A stretch of 32,719 bases of DNA from Hydrogenophilus sp. (GTDB lineage: Bacteria > Pseudomonadota > Gammaproteobacteria > Burkholderiales > Thiobacillaceae): assembly GCA_020725195.1 (NCBI GenBank), contig DYFL01000026.1, forward strand, positions 1-32,719. Direction: 5' to 3'. The translations under genes were made by a program, and so were the position numbers. This document shows positions 1-9,938 of the stretch, one piece after another; positions within the stretch are counted from its first letter, which is position 1; each line of letters begins with the position of its first letter. A model generated the notes under the pieces. The model saw only the letters and a program-made list of their open reading frames with translations, did not search any database and was not told the origin of the DNA.

Positions 1-34
1 CACCGTGCTGTGTGTGCGCCTTCACGAGCGCACT

Positions 35-94
35 GGGAGCGGCTTCAGCCGCGAAAGCGATGCCAGCAATGGCTTCGCGGCTGAAGCCGCTCCC
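35..94. repeat. Dispersed palindromic repeat, copy 1 (perfect 21-bp arms)
   Basis: Positions 35-55 and 74-94 are perfect reverse complements around an 18-base spacer. Each arm contains the smaller palindrome GCGGCTTCAGCCGC. The repeat sits just past the stop codon of hemW on the minus strand, so transcripts could form a strong hairpin there, but no T-run follows. Related copies lie at 1360-1442, 16728-16774 (inside recG) and 20886-20943. The remaining bases of 1-125 show nothing else I can support. Confidence 0.9.
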
Positions 95-125
95 ACGCCC
101 TGCCCGTCGCCAGGAATATCGAGGC

Positions 126-1310
126 CTAAGGCAGGAAGAGCTGCAGGACCTCGTTGAGGAAGCGCCGCCCGTGCAGGGTCGGCCGGATGAGCCCCGACTC
201 GCGCACGAGGAAACCCTGCGCCACGGCGGCCTCCAGCCCCCCCGCCGCGGCGCTCATGGGCAGGCCCGTGCGCTCGGTGAACAGGCGCTCATCGAAGCCC
301 CCGGTGAGGCGCAGGGCGTTCATCATGAACTCGAAGGGGAGTTCCCTGCGGCCCACGCGACGCTGCTCGGAGATGCCGCCCTCGGTGCCCGCGCGTTCCA
401 GATAGTCCTTGGGATGCCTGACCCGGGCCTGGCGCAGGACGTGGTCGTGGAAGGAGAGCTTGGAGTGCCCGCCCGCCCCGATCCCCAGGTAGTCGCCGAA
501 GAGCCAGTAGTTGAGGTTGTGGCGGGAGCGGCGGTGGCGCCGGGCGAAGGCGGAGGTCTCGTAGTGCTCGAAGCCTGCCGCGCCGAGCCGCTCCTCGACC
601 AGGTCCTGCATGTCGGAGGCGAGGTCGGCCCCGGGCAGCTCGGGCGGCTGCGCCGCGAAGGCGGTGTTGGGCTCCAGGGTCAGGTGGTAGGCGGAGAGGT
701 GCTGGGGGGCCAGCGCCACGGCCCGGCGGATGTCCCGCTCGGCCGCCTCCAGCGTCTGGCCCGGCAGGGCGTACATGAGATCCAGGTTCACGTTGTCGAA
801 GATGCCCAGCGCCGTCTCCGCCGCGCGCACCGCTTCCTGCGCGGAGTGGATGCGCCCCAGCGCCTGGAGATGCGCGTCGTCGAGGCTCTGGATGCCGATG
901 GACAGCCGGTTCACCCCCGCCTCGCGAAAGCCCCGGAAGCGGGCCGCCTCCACCGTGCCCGGGTTGGCCTCCAGGGTGATCTCCGCCAGGGGGTTCAACC
1001 GGGTGAGCGTGCGCACCGCGGTGAGGAGGCGGTCGATGCCCTCCGGCGAGAAGAGGCTGGGCGTGCCGCCGCCGAAGAACACCGCCTCGATCGGGCGCCC
1101 CCAGACGAGCGGCAGGGCGGACTCCAGGTCCCGGGTCAGCGCCTCGATGTAGCGCGCCTCCGGCAGCTCCTCCTTGAGGGGGTGGGAGTTGAAGTCGCAA
1201 TAGGGGCACTTGCGTATGCACCAGGGGATGTGGACGTAGAGCGTGAGCGGCGGAGGGACCGCCGGGCCGGCGCCGTTCAGGGCGTCTGCGGAGAGCGTGG
1301 CGATGTGCAT
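126..1310 (-). CDS. hemW: HemW, radical-SAM haem chaperone (HemN-like)
   Basis: This 394-residue protein is a radical-SAM enzyme of the HemW group, cytoplasmic haem chaperones once annotated as oxygen-independent coproporphyrinogen oxidase. The [4Fe-4S]-binding cysteines are C31, C35 and C38 (CX3CX2C). They are followed by D-F, not the extra cysteine of the true oxidase HemN (CX2CXC), which is the main reason to call HemW. The SAM-binding GGGTPS motif follows, and the C-terminal HemN-type region is present. Length is normal for the family. In many proteobacteria hemW directly follows rdgB. Here pncA, pncB and a 181-base repeat-bearing gap separate them, so hemW may have its own promoter. No clear Shine-Dalgarno precedes the ATG, so the exact start is uncertain by a few codons. 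Confidence 0.93.
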   Translation of the reverse strand: MHIATLSADALNGAGPAVPPPLTLYVHIPWCIRKCPYCDFNSHPLKEELPEARYIEALTRDLESALPLVWGRPIEAVFFGGGTPSLFSPEGIDRLLTAVRTLTRLNPLAEITLEANPGTVEAARFRGFREAGVNRLSIGIQSLDDAHLQALGRIHSAQEAVRAAETALGIFDNVNLDLMYALPGQTLEAAERDIRRAVALAPQHLSAYHLTLEPNTAFAAQPPELPGADLASDMQDLVEERLGAAGFEHYETSAFARRHRRSRHNLNYWLFGDYLGIGAGGHSKLSFHDHVLRQARVRHPKDYLERAGTEGGISEQRRVGRRELPFEFMMNALRLTGGFDERLFTERTGLPMSAAAGGLEAAVAQGFLVRESGLIRPTLHGRRFLNEVLQLFLP

Positions 1311-1359
1311 GGGCTAGCGGCAGTGAAACGATGTGAGTTGCATGGAAAGAGGGCATGTC

Positions 1360-1442
1360 GTGGGAGCGGCTTCAGCCGCGAAAGCAACGCCAGGCAGGGC
1401 TTCGTGGCTCTTGTCCCCGGGTGGGGGAAAGCCGCTCCCACA
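1360..1442. repeat. Dispersed palindromic repeat, copy 2 (degenerate)
   Basis: The left arm (1360-1382) matches the other copies (GTGGGAGCGG, then TTCAGCCGCGAA). The right half is disrupted by a G/C-rich stretch and only its end (about 1428-1442, AGCCGCTCCCAC) is recognisable. It fills most of the 181-base gap between pncB and hemW. I see no gene in this gap. Confidence 0.75.
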
Positions 1443-1491
1443 AGATTGCGCTCAACCAGTCGAATCGGTAAATGGAGGCTGCGTCGCCGAT

Positions 1492-2835
1492 TTAAACCCG
1501 CCCCTCGTCCACGGCCAACGCAAGCTCATGCAGCGCCGGGGCGACCTCCACCTCGTAAGTCCCGTTACCCTCTAGCGCCCTGAGGGACGGCGGCAGCCGG
1601 GCGAGTTCCGCGGCGCAATGCCGCCTCGCCTCATCGAGCGGCAGCGGCGCCTGCAGGCGCCGCCCGGCCCGCATGACCGGCGAGAGCAGCGGCTGACCGC
1701 CTTCTTTGACATCGCCCTCCACGGTAAGGACATCCCGCAGCAGGCGACCCGCCCCGTCGTGGAAGCGATAGACCTGCTTGCGCCCCGGCCAGGTCGCCTT
1801 GCCCTCGGAGCGCTTGCGCCGCGCTCTTCCCGCGTACTCCATGAGCTTGTAGGCGCAGTCGAGGTAGGGCGCGTCGCTGGAGGTGAGCATGCGGGTGCCG
1901 ACGCCGAAGCCGCCGATGGGGGCTTTCTGCGCGACCAGCTCGGCCACCTGGTATTCGTCCAGGTTGCCGCTGGCGAAGATGCCGATGCCCTCGAGCCCCG
2001 CGGCGTCGAAGATGCGGCGCACGCGCCGGGCGTGCTCGCCCAGGTCGCCGCTGTCCAGGCGCACGGCCTTGACCCGGATGCCCTGCGCCATGAGCCGCGG
2101 CGCGAGCGCCGCCACCTTCTCGGCCGCCGCCTCGGTGTCGTAGGTGTCGATGAGCAGCACCACGTTGTCCGGCTGGGCGTGGGCGAAGTGCTCGAAGGCG
2201 AGGGCCTCGTCCTCGTGGGCCTGGACGAAGGAATGCGCCATGGTGCCGTAGCCGGGGATGCCGTATTCGTGTTCGGCGAGCACGTTGGAAGAGCCGCCGA
2301 AGCCCGCGAGGTAACTCGCGCGGGCGGCCAAGAGCCCTGCCTCGGCGCCGTGCGCCCGCCTCAGGCCGAAATCCACCAGGAGCCGGCCCTCGGCCGCGAG
2401 CACCGTGCGCGCCGCCTTGGAGGCGACCAGGGTCTGGTAGTGCAGCAGGTTGATGATGCGGGTCTCGACCAGCTGCGCCTGGGGGATGGGGGCGACCACG
2501 CGCAGGATGGGCTCGTCCGGGAAGAAGACCGTGCCCTCGGGCATGGCCGCCACCTCGCCCGCGAAGCGGAAGCCTGCGACATAGTCCAGGAAGCGCCGGT
2601 TGAAGCGCCCGGTGCCGGCGAGCCAGTCCACCTCCTCGGCCGTGAAGCGCACCGTCTCCAGGTACTGGAGCACGCTCTCCAGCCCGGCCGCCACGAGGTA
2701 GCTGCGGTCCCGGGGGAGGCGGCGCACGAAGAACTCGTAGGCGGCCACCGCCTCCATGTCCTGCTCCAGATAGCCCTGGAGCATGGTGAACTGGTAGAGG
2801 TCGGTCAGCAGCGCACTGCAACGGGGCGGTATCAC
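1492..2835 (-). CDS. pncB: Nicotinate phosphoribosyltransferase
   Basis: This 447-residue enzyme joins nicotinate and PRPP to make nicotinate mononucleotide, the step after PncA in the NAD salvage (Preiss-Handler) pathway. The N-terminus (TDLYQFTM), the central DFGLRRAHG block (about 155-163) and YGTMAHSF, with H201 as the likely phosphorylated histidine, are family hallmarks. LDSGD and GVGT phosphate-binding segments follow. The frame is open further upstream, but family similarity begins at a GTG (2835-2833) that overlaps the pncA stop as GTGA, so translation is probably coupled to pncA. I chose that GTG. The C-terminus runs to the edge of the repeat-filled gap before hemW. Confidence 0.93.
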   Translation of the reverse strand: MIPPRCSALLTDLYQFTMLQGYLEQDMEAVAAYEFFVRRLPRDRSYLVAAGLESVLQYLETVRFTAEEVDWLAGTGRFNRRFLDYVAGFRFAGEVAAMPEGTVFFPDEPILRVVAPIPQAQLVETRIINLLHYQTLVASKAARTVLAAEGRLLVDFGLRRAHGAEAGLLAARASYLAGFGGSSNVLAEHEYGIPGYGTMAHSFVQAHEDEALAFEHFAHAQPDNVVLLIDTYDTEAAAEKVAALAPRLMAQGIRVKAVRLDSGDLGEHARRVRRIFDAAGLEGIGIFASGNLDEYQVAELVAQKAPIGGFGVGTRMLTSSDAPYLDCAYKLMEYAGRARRKRSEGKATWPGRKQVYRFHDGAGRLLRDVLTVEGDVKEGGQPLLSPVMRAGRRLQAPLPLDEARRHCAAELARLPPSLRALEGNGTYEVEVAPALHELALAVDEGRV

Positions 2836-3410
2836 GCCAGTTCCAGGGAGGCGACGACCTCGGCGCCCAGGGCCTGCATCTCGGCCAGCGCCCGCTCGCC
2901 GTCTCCAGGCTGCACCTCCACGGCCTGGACGGCGTCGCGCACCACGATCACCCGGTAGCCCAGGCGCAGGGCGTCGCGCACCGTTGCGAGCACGCAGTAG
3001 TCGGTGGCGAGCCCGCCCACGACGATCCGGGTGACGGCCCGTTCTCTTAGCAGACGGTCGAGCCCCGTGCCCTCGAAGCCGGAATAGGCGTCCTGCTCGG
3101 GGGTCGTCGCCTTGGAGACGACGACGGCCGCTTCCGGCAGGGCCAGCCCCAACGCGAACTCCGCACCCTCGGTCCCGGCCACGCAGTGGGGCGGCCAGGG
3201 TCCGCCCTGCCCGGCAAAGGAGCAGTGGTCGGCGGGATGCCAGTCGCGGGTGGCGTAGACGGGCAGCCCCGCCTCGCGGGCCAAACCGATGCAATGGTTG
3301 AGGGCGGGCAGGATCGCGTCGCCGCCCTGCACGGCCAGGCTGCCGCCGGGCAGGAAGTCGTTCTGGACGTCGACGACGACCAGGGCGTCCCCGGGCCCCA
3401 GACGGAGCAT
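2832..3410 (-). CDS. pncA: Nicotinamidase
   Basis: This 192-residue isochorismatase-fold hydrolase deamidates nicotinamide to nicotinate, feeding PncB. The catalytic triad is visible: D14 in VVDVQNDF, K100 in VVSK, and C139 in GLATDYC. The metal site is represented by D56, H58 and H62 in DWHPADH, with H75 nearby. Length is close to the family norm. The ATG shares one base with the rdgB stop (TGATG), and its stop overlaps the pncB GTG, so rdgB-pncA-pncB form one translationally linked unit. The two NAD-salvage genes form a complete nicotinamide-to-NaMN module between rdgB and hemW. Confidence 0.94.
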   Translation of the reverse strand: MLRLGPGDALVVVDVQNDFLPGGSLAVQGGDAILPALNHCIGLAREAGLPVYATRDWHPADHCSFAGQGGPWPPHCVAGTEGAEFALGLALPEAAVVVSKATTPEQDAYSGFEGTGLDRLLRERAVTRIVVGGLATDYCVLATVRDALRLGYRVIVVRDAVQAVEVQPGDGERALAEMQALGAEVVASLELA

Positions 3411-4006
3411 CAGCCCGCTTCCTTGAGCCGCTCCACCAGCCGCTTCAGGGCCTGGCCGCGGTGGCTGATGGCGTTCTTCTCGTCCTGCGGCAGCTCCGCC
3501 CCGGTCTTGCCCAGGGACGGCACCAGGAAGTAGGGGTCGTAGCCGAAGCCGCCGGCGCCGCGCGGCTCGTCGAGGATCTCGCCGTGCCAGGCCCCTTCCG
3601 CGATGATGGGCGTGGGGTCGTCGGGGTAGCGCACGTAGACCATGATGCAGTAGTAGTGGGCGCGGCGGTCGGCCTCGCCCCTGAGGGCCTCGACGAGCTT
3701 CTGGTTGTTGCGCTCGTCGGACTTGGGCTCGCCGGCGTAGCGGGCGGAATAGACCCCCGGCGCGCCGTTCAGGGCGGCGACACAGATGCCCGAGTCGTCC
3801 GCCAGGGCGGGCAGGCCGGTGTGGGCCGAGGCGTGGCGCGCCTTGGCCAGGCAGTTCTCGACGAAGGTGACGTGGGGCTCGGGGCAGTCCGGCACGCCGA
3901 AGTTGCCCTGGGGCTCGGCCTCGATGCCCAGCGGCTCGAGGATGCGGCCGATCTCCCGGAGCTTGCCGGGGTTGTTGGAGGCGATGACGATCTTCTTCAC
4001 GCTCAT
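3410..4006 (-). CDS. rdgB: dITP/XTP pyrophosphatase (nucleotide-pool sanitiser)
   Basis: This 198-residue Ham1/RdgB-family enzyme hydrolyses non-canonical purine triphosphates (dITP, ITP, XTP) to monophosphates, keeping them out of DNA and RNA. Family motifs are clear: [12 protein letters not shown] at the N-terminus, ADDSGICV, the [12 protein letters not shown] segment, [11 protein letters not shown] and the C-terminal SHRGQAL. Its ATG overlaps the rph stop as ATGA and its stop shares a base with the pncA start, indicating one operon. The rph-rdgB pairing is common in proteobacteria. Nothing looks truncated. Confidence 0.95.
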   Translation of the reverse strand: MSVKKIVIASNNPGKLREIGRILEPLGIEAEPQGNFGVPDCPEPHVTFVENCLAKARHASAHTGLPALADDSGICVAALNGAPGVYSARYAGEPKSDERNNQKLVEALRGEADRRAHYYCIMVYVRYPDDPTPIIAEGAWHGEILDEPRGAGGFGYDPYFLVPSLGKTGAELPQDEKNAISHRGQALKRLVERLKEAG

Positions 4007-4737
4007 ACTCCCTTGATGGCCGCGTTCTGGGCGTCGACGAGCCGGCCGATGCCGGCCTGGGCCAGGTTCAGCAGGGCCTCCAGCTCGGCGCGGGTGAAGG
4101 TGGCGCCCTCCGCCGTGCCCTGCACCTCGATGATGCCGCCGGAGCCGGTCATGACCACGTTCATGTCGGTGTCGCAGGCCGAGTCCTCAGCATAGTCGAG
4201 GTCCAGCACCGGCACGCCCTGGTAGATGCCCACCGAGACCGCCGCGACGTGCTCGCGCAGGATGCTCGCCGGGATCTTGCCCTCGCGGATCAGCCACTCC
4301 ACCGCGTCGTGCACGGCCACCCAGGCGCCGGTGATGCTGGCGGTGCGGGTGCCGCCGTCGGCCTGGATGACGTCGCAGTCGACGTGGAGGGTGCGCTCCC
4401 CCAGCTTGGCGAGGTCGACCGCGGCGCGAAGCGAGCGGCCGATCAGGCGCTGGATCTCCTGGGTGCGGCCGCTCTGCTTGCCGCGGGCCGCCTCGCGGTC
4501 GCCGCGGGTGTGGGTGGCGCGGGGCAGCATGCCGTACTCGGCGGTGAGCCAGCCGCGGCCCGTGCCCTTGACGTGGAAGGGCACGCGGTCGATCACGCTG
4601 GCGGTGCACAGCACCTTGGTGTCGCCGCACTCGATGAGCACCGAGCCCTCGGCATGCTTGGTGTAGCGGCGGTTGATGCGGATGGCGCGCAGCTCATCGG
4701 GGGCGCGGCCGGAGGGGCGTTGGATCCTGTCGTTCAT
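4003..4737 (-). CDS. rph: RNase PH, tRNA 3'-end processing
   Basis: This 244-residue phosphorolytic 3'-5' exoribonuclease trims tRNA precursors. Hallmarks are [11 protein letters not shown] at the start, the [19 protein letters not shown] block (arginine-rich substrate and phosphate region), [13 protein letters not shown], and [19 protein letters not shown]. The reading frame is open upstream to about 5202, overlapping the phosphatase gene, but family similarity starts at the ATG at 4737-4735. Fifty-three bases separate it from the PP2C gene upstream. Its stop overlaps rdgB (ATGA). In E. coli rph also lies next to yicC, which here is divergent beyond the kinase/phosphatase pair. Confidence 0.95.
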   Translation of the reverse strand: MNDRIQRPSGRAPDELRAIRINRRYTKHAEGSVLIECGDTKVLCTASVIDRVPFHVKGTGRGWLTAEYGMLPRATHTRGDREAARGKQSGRTQEIQRLIGRSLRAAVDLAKLGERTLHVDCDVIQADGGTRTASITGAWVAVHDAVEWLIREGKIPASILREHVAAVSVGIYQGVPVLDLDYAEDSACDTDMNVVMTGSGGIIEVQGTAEGATFTRAELEALLNLAQAGIGRLVDAQNAAIKGV

Positions 4738-4790
4738 GTCGGGCTCGGTCGTCGGAAAAGGCCCGATTTTACCCGACCGGTGGACCCCGC

Positions 4791-5537
4791 TCAGGCAGGC
4801 TCGGCCCCGAAGCGGAAGGCCAGCGCGGAGAGGTTGTCGCCGTCCTCGCCGGCGCGGGCCTCGGCCAGGTCCATGAGGCGGTTGAGCGCCTGCTTGAGGG
4901 GGCGGGCCTGCAGCTCGGCGTGCATCTCCCGGGCGCCGAGGTCGGACCAGAAGCCGTCGCTGCACAGCAGCAGCACGCCGCCCTCCTCCAGGCGCGCGGG
5001 CGGGGAGAGCTCCACCTCGGGCAGGTCGATGCCGCCCACGCTCTGGTAGAGCATGTTGCGCTCGGGCAGCAGCCGCGCCTGCGCCTCGGTGACCTGCCCG
5101 CTGTCCACCAGCTGCTGCGCCACGGAGTGGTCCCGCGTGTGGAAACGCGGGCCGCTGCGGTCGAAGCGGTAGAGGCGCGAGTCGCCCACGTGAGCCCACC
5201 ACGCATAGCCCTTCTGGACGACGCAGACGACACAGGTGGTGTGCGGCGGATCGGCCATGCCCTGCTCGGCGGCGTAGCGGTTGATGGCCTCATGGGCCGC
5301 GTAGATGCCGCTCAGGAGAAAGTTCTCCACATCCGGCAACACCGGCTGCGCCCATTCCTGGAACAGGTCGCGGATCACCCGCACCGCGGTCTGGGAAGCG
5401 ACCTCCCCGCGCTGGTGCCCGCCCATGCCGTCGGCCACCACCATGAGCAGGGCGCCGGGCGAATAGGTGTAGGCGACGGCATCCTCGTTGTAGCGCCGGC
5501 CGCCCTGGCGGCTGAGCTGATAGATGTAGTTCTTCAT
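4791..5537 (-). CDS. PP2C-family Ser/Thr protein phosphatase
   Basis: This 248-residue soluble PP2C-type (PPM) metal-dependent phosphatase shows the standard motifs: RRYNEDA (N17-E18-D19), VADGMGGH (D36-H41), [18 protein letters not shown] and a final GDNLSA. These supply the aspartates that bind the two metal ions. There is no signal peptide or membrane segment, so it should act in the cytoplasm. Its ATG overlaps the stop of the upstream kinase (ATGA). It most likely dephosphorylates the kinase or that kinase's substrates, but the targets cannot be read from the sequence. Confidence 0.92.
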   Translation of the reverse strand: MKNYIYQLSRQGGRRYNEDAVAYTYSPGALLMVVADGMGGHQRGEVASQTAVRVIRDLFQEWAQPVLPDVENFLLSGIYAAHEAINRYAAEQGMADPPHTTCVVCVVQKGYAWWAHVGDSRLYRFDRSGPRFHTRDHSVAQQLVDSGQVTEAQARLLPERNMLYQSVGGIDLPEVELSPPARLEEGGVLLLCSDGFWSDLGAREMHAELQARPLKQALNRLMDLAEARAGEDGDNLSALAFRFGAEPA

Positions 5538-6577
5538 TCCAGACCCAGCGTCTGCTTGATGGCGCTCAAGAGCCCCGGCCTGGCCTTCTCGGACTCCCGC
5601 GCCAGCTCCACGAGGCGCTTCTGCAGGGCGAAGACGCTCTGCGGACGCTCCAGGTAATTGACCGCCAGCATGGTATCGATCAGCTCCAGAAAGGGTTGGG
5701 CATAGGTACCGGCATAGGCCTGCGCGACCGGCACCATCGTGTCTTCCTTGAGCCGCTGGTCGGCCGGCGGCGGCGGCCGCCTGGACAGGCAGCAGACCAG
5801 GCTCGCGCCGATGCTGTAGATGTCGGTCCAGGGGCCGAGGCGGTCGCGTCCCTTGTAGAACTCGGGCGCGGCGTAGCCCGGGGTGTACATGGGCGCGATG
5901 GCGGGCGGCCCCTGGACCAGGGCCTGGCGGGCGGCGCCGAAATCCATCAGCACCGGCGAGCGGTCCTTGCGGATGTAGATGTTGGCGGGCTTGATGTCGA
6001 GATGCAGCAGCTTGCGGGTGTGCACCTCGCGCAGGCCGTTGAGCAGCTGGATGAAGGCGGCCATGACGAAGCCCTCGTGCATCGGGCCCGCCTCGTGCTG
6101 GATGAGCTGCTGCAGGGTCTTGCCGTGCTCGTAGTGCATCACCATGTAGGCGGTGTCGTTGGCGCGGAAGAAGTTGGTCACGCGCACCACGTTGGGGTGG
6201 CGCAGGTTGGCCAGCGCCCGCCCCTCCTCGAAGAAGCAGCGCATGCCGTAGCGGAACACGCCCCGGTCCCTGTCGCTCAGCGGCCTCACCGCCCCGCCCT
6301 CCATGCGCTCCACCACCCCGAGCGGCAGGTACTCCTTGATGGCCACCGTCGTCCCCTCGGCATCGCGGGCCTTGTAGACCCGGCCGAAGCCGCCGCCGCT
6401 GATCTCGCAGTCGATGGTGTAGGCCTCCAGCCTGTAGCCCGCCGGCAGGGGGGCGGCCAGCACGGGCTGGTCCGCGTCGGAGGCCGCGCCCGGCCTCGAT
6501 GCCTGGGGGAAATCGGACGTGGCGCGCGTGCTCGGCGCAGCGGGCGAGGCGCCCGCCCTCCCATCGTCATCCGTCAT
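5534..6577 (-). CDS. Hanks-type Ser/Thr protein kinase, soluble
   Basis: A eukaryotic-like protein kinase of 347 residues from the chosen ATG (6577-6575). After a Pro/Ala-rich, probably disordered first 45 residues come the glycine loop GGGFGRVYKA (61-70), the ATP lysine K81 (AIKEYLP), a catalytic loop HLDIKPANI with D194 (HLD instead of HRD), the DFG at 212-214 and the APE at 237-239. No transmembrane or PASTA segment is visible, so it is cytoplasmic. An in-frame ATG at 6652 would add 25 residues but would run into the presumed yicC promoter, so I prefer the internal start. It heads the operon with its partner phosphatase and is divergent from yicC, 65 bases away. Confidence 0.9.
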   Translation of the reverse strand: MTDDDGRAGASPAAPSTRATSDFPQASRPGAASDADQPVLAAPLPAGYRLEAYTIDCEISGGGFGRVYKARDAEGTTVAIKEYLPLGVVERMEGGAVRPLSDRDRGVFRYGMRCFFEEGRALANLRHPNVVRVTNFFRANDTAYMVMHYEHGKTLQQLIQHEAGPMHEGFVMAAFIQLLNGLREVHTRKLLHLDIKPANIYIRKDRSPVLMDFGAARQALVQGPPAIAPMYTPGYAAPEFYKGRDRLGPWTDIYSIGASLVCCLSRRPPPPADQRLKEDTMVPVAQAYAGTYAQPFLELIDTMLAVNYLERPQSVFALQKRLVELARESEKARPGLLSAIKQTLGLE

Positions 6578-6607
6578 TTGAGCCGCCACGAAGCCCCGGG
6601 GTAAGAT
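6578..6607 (+). promoter_or_regulatory. Candidate sigma70 promoter for yicC
   Basis: A -35-like TTGAGC (6578-6583) and a -10-like TAAGAT (6602-6607) are separated by 18 bases, and start about 35 bases ahead of the yicC ATG. AAGGA lies 11 bases before the ATG. The element occupies the short divergent gap to the kinase start, so the two operons' control regions must be very compact. Sequence match only. Confidence 0.4.
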
Positions 6608-6642
6608 GCCTGTCGGCAAGGACCCCAAGGATATCGAATTAA

Positions 6643-7515
6643 ATGCCTGCATTGAACAGCATGACCGGCTACGCCCAGGCCGTGGCCGATCTGGCCACGG
6701 GCAACCTCTCCCTGGAGCTGCGCGGGGTCAATTCCCGCTTCTTCGAGCTCGCCTTCCGCATGGGCGAGGAGTTCAGGCCGATGGAACCGGTGCTGCGCGA
6801 GCGTATCGGCGCAGGCGTCAGGCGCGGCAAGCTGGAGTGCCGCATCAACTACACGGCCAAGGAGGCGGCCGCGCTGCCCGGCGAGCCGAACCCCGCCCTG
6901 CTCCAGCAGCTCGCCCGCCTGTCGGAGGCGGCGCTGAAGGCCATCCCCCAAGCCCGCCCCTTCGGCGTCGCGGAGATCCTGCGCTGGCCCGGCATGCTGG
7001 GCGACAACGCCCCCGACACCGAGGCCATGCAGGCCGCGGTGCTCGATCTGGCCGCCCGGGCGCTCGACGAATTCCAGCAGAGCCGCGCCCGCGAGGGCGA
7101 GAAGCTCAAGGCCGCGCTCATGGAGCGGGTCACCGCCATGCGCGGCCATGTGGCCGCCCTGCGCCCCAGGACCCCGGAGATCGTCGCCGCCTACCGGGAC
7201 AAGCTCACCCGGCGCATCGAGGACATGCTCGCCGCCCCCGACCACGACCGCATCATGCAGGAGGTGGCCCTGTTCGCGCAGAAGATCGACGTGGCCGAGG
7301 AACTGGACCGGCTCACGACCCATCTTGCCGAGGTCGAGCGGGTGCTCACCGCCGGCGGCGCGGCCGGCAAGCGCCTGGACTTCCTCATGCAGGAGCTCAA
7401 CCGCGAGGCCAACACCCTGGGCTCGAAGTCCGTCTCCTCGGAGCTGACCCAGACCTCGGTGGAGCTCAAGGTGCTCATTGAGCAGATGCGCGAGCAGATC
7501 CAGAACATAGAATGA
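6643..7515 (+). CDS. yicC: YicC family endoribonuclease-like protein
   Basis: This 290-residue YicC family protein has the conserved N-terminal NSMTGYAQ and the highly conserved C-terminal DUF1732 block (KRLDFLMQELNREANTLGSKS, then a helix ending near residue 290). Family members are RNA-degradation proteins; E. coli YicC was reported to act on the small RNA RyhB. The middle is mostly helical and Ala/Arg/Glu-rich. In many proteobacteria yicC lies next to gmk. Here two small exported-protein genes come between them. Length is typical. Confidence 0.92.
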   Translation: MPALNSMTGYAQAVADLATGNLSLELRGVNSRFFELAFRMGEEFRPMEPVLRERIGAGVRRGKLECRINYTAKEAAALPGEPNPALLQQLARLSEAALKAIPQARPFGVAEILRWPGMLGDNAPDTEAMQAAVLDLAARALDEFQQSRAREGEKLKAALMERVTAMRGHVAALRPRTPEIVAAYRDKLTRRIEDMLAAPDHDRIMQEVALFAQKIDVAEELDRLTTHLAEVERVLTAGGAAGKRLDFLMQELNREANTLGSKSVSSELTQTSVELKVLIEQMREQIQNIE

Positions 7516-7542
7516 GGCCCCGGCTTCCCCTTCCCTGAGCCC

Positions 7543-7956
7543 ATGACCCGACGCCGAATCGCCCGCTCCGCCCTCGCCGCCGCCCTCGCCCTCCCGCTGG
7601 CCGGCTGCGACCCCCTGACGCTGACCCTGGCCGGGGTGGGCGCGGGCGCCGGCGTCGCCCACACCATGGGCGGCTACGTCTACCGCACCTTCACCCTGCC
7701 CCTGCCCCGGGTCAAGAGCGGCACCATGACCGCCCTGAACCGCATGGCGATCAAGGTCGCGTCCACCGAGAAGTTCGAGGCCGGCGAGCGCATCAACGCC
7801 AAGGGCATGGACCGGGACATCGAGATCGAACTGGAGGCCGTCAGCCCCAAGACGACGCGGATGCGCGCCATCGCGCGCCGCAGCGGCCTGCTCATGGATT
7901 CCGCCACCGCCACGGAGATCATCCTGCAGACGGAGCGGGTGTTGGCGGGCAGTTAG
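7543..7956 (+). CDS. Small DUF3568-like lipoprotein
   Basis: This 137-residue exported protein has a basic N-terminus (RRR), a hydrophobic stretch and a lipobox L-A-G-C with the lipidated cysteine at C22. A Gly/Ala-rich linker follows, then a compact domain (about 45-135) resembling DUF3568 proteins: a YRTFTLPL strand, a helix with many Lys/Arg, and a final helix ending in TERVL. The function of this family is unknown. It lies 27 bases after yicC and is probably co-transcribed. The DUF3568 assignment is from general resemblance. Confidence 0.75.
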   Translation: MTRRRIARSALAAALALPLAGCDPLTLTLAGVGAGAGVAHTMGGYVYRTFTLPLPRVKSGTMTALNRMAIKVASTEKFEAGERINAKGMDRDIEIELEAVSPKTTRMRAIARRSGLLMDSATATEIILQTERVLAGS

Positions 7957-7970
7957 TCATACAAAACCGT

Positions 7971-8111
7971 AATCCGCAGATGACACAGATGAACACAGAT
8001 AAAACAGAATCAAGGCAGGGACAGTCATCCTCGGTTCACTCTCAGGGTGATGCAGGGGATAAGACAAATCTTCGGCAATCTGTGTAAATCTGCGTGCATC
8101 TGTGGATAACT
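7971..8111. repeat. CAGATG-type dispersed repeats, inverted pair
   Basis: Positions 7971-8003 read AATCCGCAGATG followed by CACAGATGAACACAGATAAA. Positions 8077-8111 carry the same motif inverted (reverse complement TTATCCACAGATG, then CACGCAGATTTACACAGAT). The pair brackets about 70 bases in the 185-base gap between the DUF3568 gene and the next gene. Single related copies lie near 12282 and 31653. This gap is visibly poorer in G+C than the genes around it. I see no gene or clear promoter in it. Confidence 0.7.
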
Positions 8112-8131
8112 GCTTTTTCAGATCAGCATAG

Positions 8132-9624
<1,493 letters not shown>

Positions 9625-9708
9625 GGCAATCTGCTCCCCGCCCCCCATCGAAGGGCCGATCGGCAGTAGAATGAAAAGCATCCTCACAGCCAGATCAGGA
9701 GCAAGCCC

Positions 9709-9915
9709 ATGGCCCGCATCACCATCGACGACTGCATCGAGCACATCCCGAACCGCTTCGAGATGACCCTGGCCGCCGCGCACCGCGCCCGCCAGATCTC
9801 CATCGGCGCCACCCCCAAGGTGGACGCCGCGCGGGACAAGCCGGCCGTCATCGCCCTGCGCGAGATCGCCGCCGGCGTCACCGGGCTGGAAGTGCTGCAC
9901 AAGTCCGGCACCTGA
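9709..9915 (+). CDS. rpoZ: RNA polymerase omega subunit
   Basis: This 68-residue protein begins [30 protein letters not shown], the omega-subunit signature that helps fold beta-prime and carries one of the (p)ppGpp contact surfaces. It has a good ribosome site (AGGAG 9 bases before the ATG). The 110-base gap from gmk contains the heptamer repeat. spoT follows 23 bases after its stop. Length is slightly short compared with E. coli omega (about 91 residues) but usual for betaproteobacteria. Confidence 0.95.
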   Translation: MARITIDDCIEHIPNRFEMTLAAAHRARQISIGATPKVDAARDKPAVIALREIAAGVTGLEVLHKSGT

Positions 9916-9938
9916 ACACCCCCGGGAGCGGCCCCGCG

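Noticed and set aside
2836-3294. Extended start for the pncB frame
   Set aside because: The upstream 153 codons overlap pncA and have no family similarity. The GTG at 2835 is a natural coupled start. The upstream extensions of the rph and mog frames were rejected for the same reason.
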